A stretch of 64,000 nt of DNA from Anisodus tanguticus (taxonomy: Eukaryota > Streptophyta > Magnoliopsida > Solanales > Solanaceae): positions 19,092,501 through 19,156,500 of the forward strand of contig CM067551.1 in NCBI GenBank assembly GCA_034509755.1, in the 5' to 3' direction. Made by a program: the position numbers and the translations under genes. Each line of letters begins with the position of its first letter. Positions within the stretch are counted from its first letter, which is position 1. This document shows, piece after piece, positions 58,368 through 64,000 of the stretch. Under the pieces are notes generated by a model. That model had not been told where the DNA came from and did not search any database. It saw only the letters and a list, made by a program, of their open reading frames with translations.

Positions 58368-59653
58368 TGTTTTAGAGTGTGTTTAGGGAGTCTTTTGTTT
58401 GTCTTTTAGTTATTTTGTGCAGTATTATGGGTGTGTTGTGAGGTTTTAAGCGATTCAGAAAGGAATAAGGCGAATCCAAATGAAATAGACGGTTATTAAG
58501 AACAAAAATGCATAGATGGTCACAAGAAATGAGTCAAAGAAGCCCTGGAAAGCTCGGAAAACAATTTAATCGAATTTCGGACGAAGAAGGCTGAAGAGCC
58601 GCGAGCCCAACATTAGTGCCGCGGTTCCCAACATTAACGCCGCGGCGCCCCACTGGCAGTAAGCACATGACTTTCTAGAGCGAATTAGCGCCGCGACGCT
58701 CTAATAGCTGAGCCGCGGCGCCGACGACGTCAGGGCAGCGAAAAATCTAAATTTAACAAGGGCAAAAAGGTTAATTCTGGGGTTTTTCGTGATATATATT
58801 GGGGCAAACGTTTTTCTGAAAGGGAGAACACTTGGGAGGCAAGAAACAAGAGAACAAGGAGCCATTAGAGACATCTATTGTTCAAGTTCTTTTCCTTTTC
58901 TTTACTTTAATTCAGTTCATGTTGTTTATTAATTTAATTAGTTTTCTTAGCATGTCTAGTAGCTAATTACTTTATTAGGGTTTTCCGTTGAATCACTTGA
59001 AACTCTATTATGAATTAATGCATTGTTAATGTTCTTCTTCATCTATTAAAATCTATTCAACTTGCGTTTATTGAATTAAAATTAATTGGCCTTTTGTTTT
59101 CATTATCTATATGATTTCAAATCGAGATCTGAAAAGGGAGATTTGAATATGCTATAGTTGATTAGACGTAGGTTTAATCTTGAACGAAAGTATCACGATT
59201 GCATGTGTAGCGTTTTAGGTTATTGATCTTAATCCTCCTATGTGGTCAAACTTATCATAGAAATATAGAAAGTTCTCACTTAGGTTGAATTTTTATATGT
59301 CCTAATCGGAATATAGAACATCTTAGTTAACCTGCTATCTTAATAATAAGAAGAATCGTTAGTCTTGCATTAATGAATGATAGAGTGGAAAGTTGAGGAG
59401 ATTGGAAACCCTAGTTCCTTCATTACTGAATTAAACCTCGTGTATTTTCATTGTTATTTTATTCTAGAAATTCATGTTAGTTTGTTAATTCTTTAGTTAG
59501 AAATCATCACTTATATTCGTTAGCCAAATAGAAACTAAAAATTAGTTAATTGGTACTTGATAAATCGGTATCTGTGGACGATACTCGGTCTTATCAAAAT
59601 TTATTAGAAAATGTGATACGTACACTTGCATAGCATCTAGAAATAACGCAACA
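58368..59653 (+). repeat. 5' LTR of the Athila-like element
   Basis: 1,286 bp, starting TGTTTTAGAGTGTG and ending AACGCAACA six bases before the primer site. GC-rich modules at 58600-58735 (GCCGCGGCGCC) stand out from the AT-rich rest. The 5-bp flank AGTAC cannot be tested without the other end. Confidence 0.85.
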
Positions 59654-59659
59654 AGTTTT

Positions 59660-59678
59660 TGGCGCCGTTGCGGGGAAC
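59660..59678 (+). promoter_or_regulatory. primer-binding site, tRNA-Asp type
   Basis: TGGCGCCGTTGCGGGGAAC follows the LTR end after AGTTTT. Athila and Tat elements use this type of site. Confidence 0.9.
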
Positions 59679-59821
59679 TGAAGTACTATCAATATCATAA
59701 TAATTAATCTTATTTCTAATTTGGTTGTTCCTAGAACACATACTATTATTAAATTATTTTATTTTATTTTATTTTTTATCTACGTGTAGTGTTTGTGATC
59801 ATTTTCAGGTAGCTTTGGTAT

Positions 59822-61446
59822 ATGCGAAGTAGAAGAAGAGCAGACAACCTTGTTCCTCTGAATCATGAGATTGAGAAAGCGTGCAAGCAGAATCGAAGAA
59901 ACAAGAGAGCTAGTATTTCAACCGAGGATATGACAAACCGTCAAAATAATGATGGGTTGAATAGAGGGGTGCCAGAGATGGTGCAGGAGCAAGATCAGAA
60001 TCCCGCTGTGAGAAGCTTACGGGATTATATACTTCCAACCGTAACATGAGTGCAAACTTGAATAAGACCACCAGCTGTGGAGGCAAATAATTTTGAGATT
60101 AAGCCAGCAATCCTGCAGATGGTCCAGAACACAGTTCAGTTTGGGGGTTTGCCCTCTGAAGATCCACATATGCACTTGACCAATTTCTTGGAGTTATGTG
60201 CAACATTCAAATACAACGGTGTGACTGATGACACCATTAGATTGAGGCTCTTCCCATTCTCACTAAGGGACCGAGCCAAAAGCTGATTGAACTCTCTGCA
60301 AGCTAACTCCATCACTATGTGGCAAGACCTGACTCAGAAGTTTCTTGCAAAATTCTTTCCTCCATCAAAGGCTGCTAAGCTAAGGGGAGAACTAAACAAC
60401 TTCTATCAGCTGGACGGAGAATCTTTATATGATGCTTGGGAAAGATTCAAGGAGTTGCAAAGGAAATGTCCTCATCATGGGCTTGAGTAGTGGATGTTAG
60501 TCCATAATTTTTACAATGGGTTGTGTGGTATGACCCGTACCATAATTGATGCTGCTGCTGGAGGACATTCATGAGCAAGAGTGCTAATGAGGCATATGAG
60601 TTGTTGGAAGATTTGGCAACAAATAACCATCAGTGGTTCGATGAAAGACCGACGAACAACAGAAAGGTGGCTGGAGTTCATGAGTTAGATGCCATCATCG
60701 CGTTAACTGCTCAAGTTGCTTCTTTGACAAAGCAATTATAGCAGAATACTATGTACGCAAATGTTGTTCAGATGCAAGTGGTTTGTGAAATTTGTGGAGA
60801 ACCACCTATTTTTTATCATTGCACAACAGTGGATCCCAACAATGTACCTATGGATCAAGCTCAGGTTCAAGCAGTTGGGAATTTTTAGAGGCTTTACAAC
60901 AACCCATTCTCCAACACTTACAATCGTGGGTGGAGGAATCATCCTAATTTTTCGTGGAGAAATATCCAGAACCAGCAGCCACAATTTCAAGGGCAGTATC
61001 AACAAAACAATCAACAACAACCCATGAGTCAAGCTTTGTCGTTTCAGCAGCCCAAACCACAAGTTCAACAAGCTGATTCCAATGAATTGCAAGCAACCTT
61101 GTTGACTCTCACCAATTCCCAGACTCAGTTCATGACTGAAACGAGATCTTCTATCCGAAATATGAAAACACAAGTGGGTCAGCTAGAAAATATGTTAAAC
61201 AACAGATCAAAGTGGAATCTACCTAGCAATACTGTTGTAAATCCGAAGGAGCAATGTCAGGCTATAAATTTGAAAAGTGGTAAGCAAGTTGAACCAGTTG
61301 CACATCTACTATATGCGGAGAAGACAGACAAATTGAGTGAGACATCTAATTCAGAGAAGGAGGGAGTTACTGAAGACCACCCCACGGTGGAAAAAGTACC
61401 ACCAACAGTGAGTAATGAGCCTCAAATCACAATTCCGCACTTGTAG
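59822..61446 (+). pseudogene. Athila-type gag with in-frame stops
   Basis: It starts MRSRRRADNLVPLNHEIEKA and runs in one frame through NNFEIKPAILQMVQNTVQFG, HLTNFLELCATFKYNGVTDD, RLRLFPFSLRDRAKS, the retrotransposon gag domain with FLAKFFPPSKAAKLRGELNN, FYQLDGESLYDAWERFKELQ. Beyond about 60570 it moves through other frames (CEICGEPP knuckle-like, NNPFSNTYN, QQPQFQGQYQQNNQQQ). Stops at 60047, 60059, 60284 and 60488, then a one-base loss near 60571, then TAG codons near 60739, 60886 and 61444. Most stops look like CAG to TAG or TGG to TGA changes. Confidence 0.9.
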
Positions 61447-61464
61447 AGGCTTAGAAAGAATTCT

Positions 61465-62061
61465 TTGGATAAACAATTTTTCAAGTTTTTGGAAATATTC
61501 AAGAAGCTGCACATAAATATTTCCTTTTCTGAAGCCTTAGAGAAAATGCCCAGTTATGTCAAATTCATGAAAGAAATTCTCTCTAAAAAGAGAAAAATGG
61601 GAAATTATGAGAATGTGGCGTTAACTGAAGAGTGCAGCGCCATTTTGCAAAAGAAGCTTCCTCAGAAGTTGAGAGATCCAGGGAGCTTCACTATTCCCTA
61701 CACTATCGAAAATTTTGAATACCAGCACGCTTTGTGTGATTTAGGGGCAAGTATCAACCTGATGCCCTTATTTGTGTTTCGTAGACTTGGTTTGGGTGAA
61801 GCTAGGCCTACAACAGTTACATTGCAGTTAGCAGATCGCTCAATCAAGCATCCACGGGGAATTATTGAGGACGTGTTAGTTAAAGTGGACAAATTCATTT
61901 TTCCTGCTGATTTTATTATCCTTGACATGGAGGAAGATGCTGATGTGCCCATAATGCTTGGGAGACCATTTTTAGCCACGGGTCAAGCACTTATAGATGT
62001 TCAGAAGGGTGAGTTGAGACTCCGAGTACATGGCGAAAATGTGGTCTTCAATGTATTCTAG
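61465..62061 (+). pseudogene. Athila-type aspartic protease domain, open reading frame of 198 codons
   Basis: The domain is uninterrupted: FFKFLEIFKKLHINISFSEA, MPSYVKFMKEILSKKRK, then the active site CDLGASINLMP (DLGAS replaces the more usual DTGAS and is normal for Athila) and DVPIMLGRPFLATGQALIDV, the flap/C-terminal block. It is separated from gag by one TAG. It is intact as a domain but there is no pol after it. Confidence 0.9.
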
Positions 62062-63150
62062 TCGATATCGTATCCCAGAGCAAGTGACGACTGTTTTTCC
62101 ATTGATGTATTGACAATGCAGTTGCTGAGGAAAGCTTCAAGAGTACTGATGATCTTGAAGTAGCATTAACACAATGCGAGGACGATGAGAGCAAGCCTTC
62201 AATTGAGGCGCAAAGGAGGTTGAACCCAACTATGAAGGAGGTGATGAAAAAAGAGATCTTGAAATGAAGAGGAAATCTGCATCCAACTAAATGACGTTAA
62301 ACGACAACGCTATTGGGAGGCAACCCAATATTTTAATTCTATTTTATTTATCTTGTTTTGAACAATCTCATTGTCTTGATATTTCTTACCATGCGTGTTT
62401 ATGTTAAGTGAATTGTGAGCCAACATTTGGATGAAAATATGACGCGGGATGTTGAAATCAGCACCAAAAGTCAAAACCCCGTATGTTGAATTAGCACCGC
62501 GACACCCAAACATTAGGGCTACATCGCTCAGAAGGTAGTGAGCAAAGGAAGTTTTTTGTTGATTTAGCGCCGCGACGCCTATGACATACGTGATCGCGCC
62601 GCGGCGCCCATGCAGATTCCAGGATATAAATCGAGAAAAAGAATACTTTTCTCATTATCCCCAAACACAATTCACATAACCCTTCTCTATTCTCCTCATC
62701 TCCAACCCAAAAAATCCAAAAACTCCCATTGTATCTCAAATTACAATCTTTTTGCACCACAAAAACCCTTCTCTTTCCTCAATTCTTCCATTAACTCTAA
62801 ATCCACACTTCCCTAAAATCCATTTTCTAAACCCTAAAATCCCAATCCTTCAAGAAATTATTCAATAAGTTCTTCAAATATTCAATACTTGAGGCACTAA
62901 AGCACTACCTGATGTCTCTCTCTCCATAAGGTAAGTATTGCATTCATGTTTTGAAGAATTTTTATGTGTTCTTTTATGACTTTGGAGGAATTCTAAGTGG
63001 GAGGGTTGATTGTGTTCTTGTGAAGAATAGTGTTATTGTGGAGTGGTTGAATTGTAGTTATTGATATTGTGGGTTGATTAAATATATTGTTGATGAGTTG
63101 AATTGTTGTTGGGAAGATTTAAGGGGAAGTGCTGTCGGATTTTTAGAAAA
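62062..63150 (+). other. pol deletion junction and long untranslated region
   Basis: After RRLNPTMKEVMKKEILK (about 62215-62265) the RT frame ends at TGA. CTAAATGACGTTAAACGACA and GGGAGGCAACCCAATATTTT are typical of the region after pol in Athila/Calypso elements. 62480-62612 carries GCACCGCGACACCCAAACAT and GCGCCGCGGCGCCC modules like those in the LTR. From 62640 to 62930 the sequence resembles a transcript leader (pyrimidine-rich, ending CTCTCTCCATAAGGTAAG). Confidence 0.7.
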
Positions 63151-63985
63151 CTTCAAAGTCGCCAAACAAGGCATAATGGGTCCACGACGAGCTACATTCC
63201 AAGGCATCCTTCTCTTGGGGTCCTGTGAATCTACCACCAAGGGCCGATTATGATAAGAAAAGATTTGCTAATAAAGATGTCCAAGACAGGTATAACAAGT
63301 TGTGTACTCGTTCCCTGGTATCAAAAATGGGGATGGAATTTCAGACTACGCCATACGGAGATGAGGTATATAAATCGATCAGAGCCATGATTGCTGATAG
63401 AGGATGGGGTGCATTTTTCAATCCTTATTTGGAAAAGTCAAATACTCAACTAGTCTACGAATTCTATGCCAACTACCCAAGAGAAACAAGACAACATTTG
63501 TTTCGTACGAGGGAGAAGAGTACCAGTTGGGGCTGAAACGATTAATGCCATATGTGGAGTCATAAATTTTTTGGAGGAAAAGGAGGATGATGATTTCACA
63601 ATTTGGAAGAATTCAAAAATTGATTGAGTGGAGGTGGATGAGACAGTAGGATATCCAGGGGCTCGTTTCACATATACATATGACACCCCCAAATGCATGC
63701 TCCACTGCTAATTCAACAAAATTGCCAAAGTTTGGCTCTACTTTGTGAGTGCCCACATGATTCCATCCACACACTTCTCTGATATACCAGTGGATCGTAT
63801 CAAGTTGGTATATGCTATCATGAAAGGATTTTCAGTAGATGTGGGTCGAGCTATCAAAAATAGCCTCAATTAGATATGCAGACTAAACACAACAGCATTG
63901 TTGGGGTATGGATCGTTGATCACTGCACTATGTGTCACACATGGAATGCCTGAGAGTAGCAATGATGTAAAAGACAGAGTGCAGA
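63150..63985 (+). pseudogene. 'putative plant transposon protein' ORF (Athila downstream ORF), broken
   Basis: The frame 63225-63536 reads PPRADYDKKRFANKDVQDRY, KLCTRSLVSKMGMEFQ, IRAMIADRGWGAFFNPYLEK, LVYEFYANYPRE; this is the start of the domain found in many plant retroelement-derived proteins. It shifts frame near 63510 and continues as ETINAICGVINFLEEKEDDD, GYPGARFTYTYDTPK, FNKIAKVWLYFVSAHMIPST, IKLVYAIMKGFSVDVGRAI with stops (for example TGA near 63625, TAA near 63710). The role in Athila is unknown; it occupies the position of the envelope-like ORF. It leaves the window. Confidence 0.75.
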
Positions 63986-64000
63986 ATCCCCTAACTCGGA

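Larger units (their letters stand above)
58368..64000 (+). mobile_element. Athila-like Ty3/gypsy element, pol deleted, runs off the right edge
   Basis: The 5' LTR is 58368-59653, with primer site TGGCGCCGTTGCGGGGAAC at 59660 (tRNA-Asp type, one base from the usual GTTGCCGGGGA). Gag (59822-61446), aspartic protease (61465-62061) and the first dozen residues of RT (RRLNPTMKEVMKKEILK, to about 62265) follow. There the sequence jumps to the untranslated region that normally follows pol (TTAAACGACAACGCTATTGGGAGGCAAC). A downstream ORF of the 'putative plant transposon protein' type is present from about 63150. RT, RNase H and integrase are absent. No 3' LTR within the window. Confidence 0.9.

Noticed and set aside
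1..64000. Endogenous pararetrovirus sequences, which are frequent in Solanaceae
   Set aside because: No movement-protein, coat zinc-finger or caulimovirid RT wording; all RTs seen are copia, LINE or an Athila stub.
1..64000. CRISPR arrays, operons, ribosome-binding sites, integrative elements
   Set aside because: Split genes with GT/AG introns, TATA boxes, and plant SINE/LTR families show nuclear plant DNA.

Overview
The window looks like nuclear DNA of a flowering plant, very probably Solanaceae. The evidence is split genes with GT/AG introns, an intron-containing nuclear tRNA-Tyr, dense Ty1/copia, Athila-type Ty3/gypsy, hAT and LINE remains, and several copies of the TS-type SINE tail that is typical of Solanaceae. 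I cannot name the genus. Nothing bacterial, organellar, viral or CRISPR-like was seen.

Layout. Positions 1-4976 hold a decayed minus-strand copia element that enters from the left edge. Positions 5000-12750 hold a minus-strand remnant of a formiminotransferase-like gene (7068-7428) and a plus-strand membrane-anchored coiled-coil gene with a premature stop and a decayed 3' half (8719-11410). Positions 12757-19850 hold a compact minus-strand gene of three short exons for an 86-residue, probably mitochondrial, single-membrane-span protein. Its 6.6 kb second intron contains a TS-type SINE and a complete 5.1 kb copia element (13940-19037, 304-bp LTRs, ATATA target duplication). Positions 20879-25103 hold a truncated copia element.

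Positions 25417-40628 hold the one clearly intact large gene: a 24-exon LRR-malectin receptor-like kinase (LRR-VIII-2 type). All splice phases fit and the open reading frame is 1,028 codons. Its long introns carry a deleted hAT element, SINEs, a MITE and an RTE-like LINE.

From 41.9 kb the window is mostly mobile DNA: a deleted copia element with a 75-bp tandem array (41905-46187), a foldback element, a defective hAT element with exact 8-bp target duplication AGTCCATA (47426-50334), the tRNA-Tyr gene (51061-51153), a long-TIR foldback element (52425-53603) and a MITE (53652-54172). Positions 54722-58363 hold the 5' part of an LRR-protein-kinase gene, broken by frameshifts and by a copia insertion with GTTAA target duplication (54958-57391). 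It is cut off at 58368 by the LTR of an Athila-like element. That element keeps gag, protease and a downstream 'putative plant transposon protein' ORF but has lost nearly all of pol, and it runs off the right edge.

The genes do not form a pathway. The functional genes visible are the receptor kinase, the small mitochondrial-type protein and the tRNA; the rest is gene fragments and nested transposons. The most noteworthy signals are a GC-rich motif shared by a copia and an Athila LTR, the pol-less Athila-like element, a duplicated TATA/leader segment flanking a retroposon tail, a compensated frameshift in the formiminotransferase relic, and recurrent 49-75 bp tandem duplications inside unrelated elements. 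I found no convincing new biological system.
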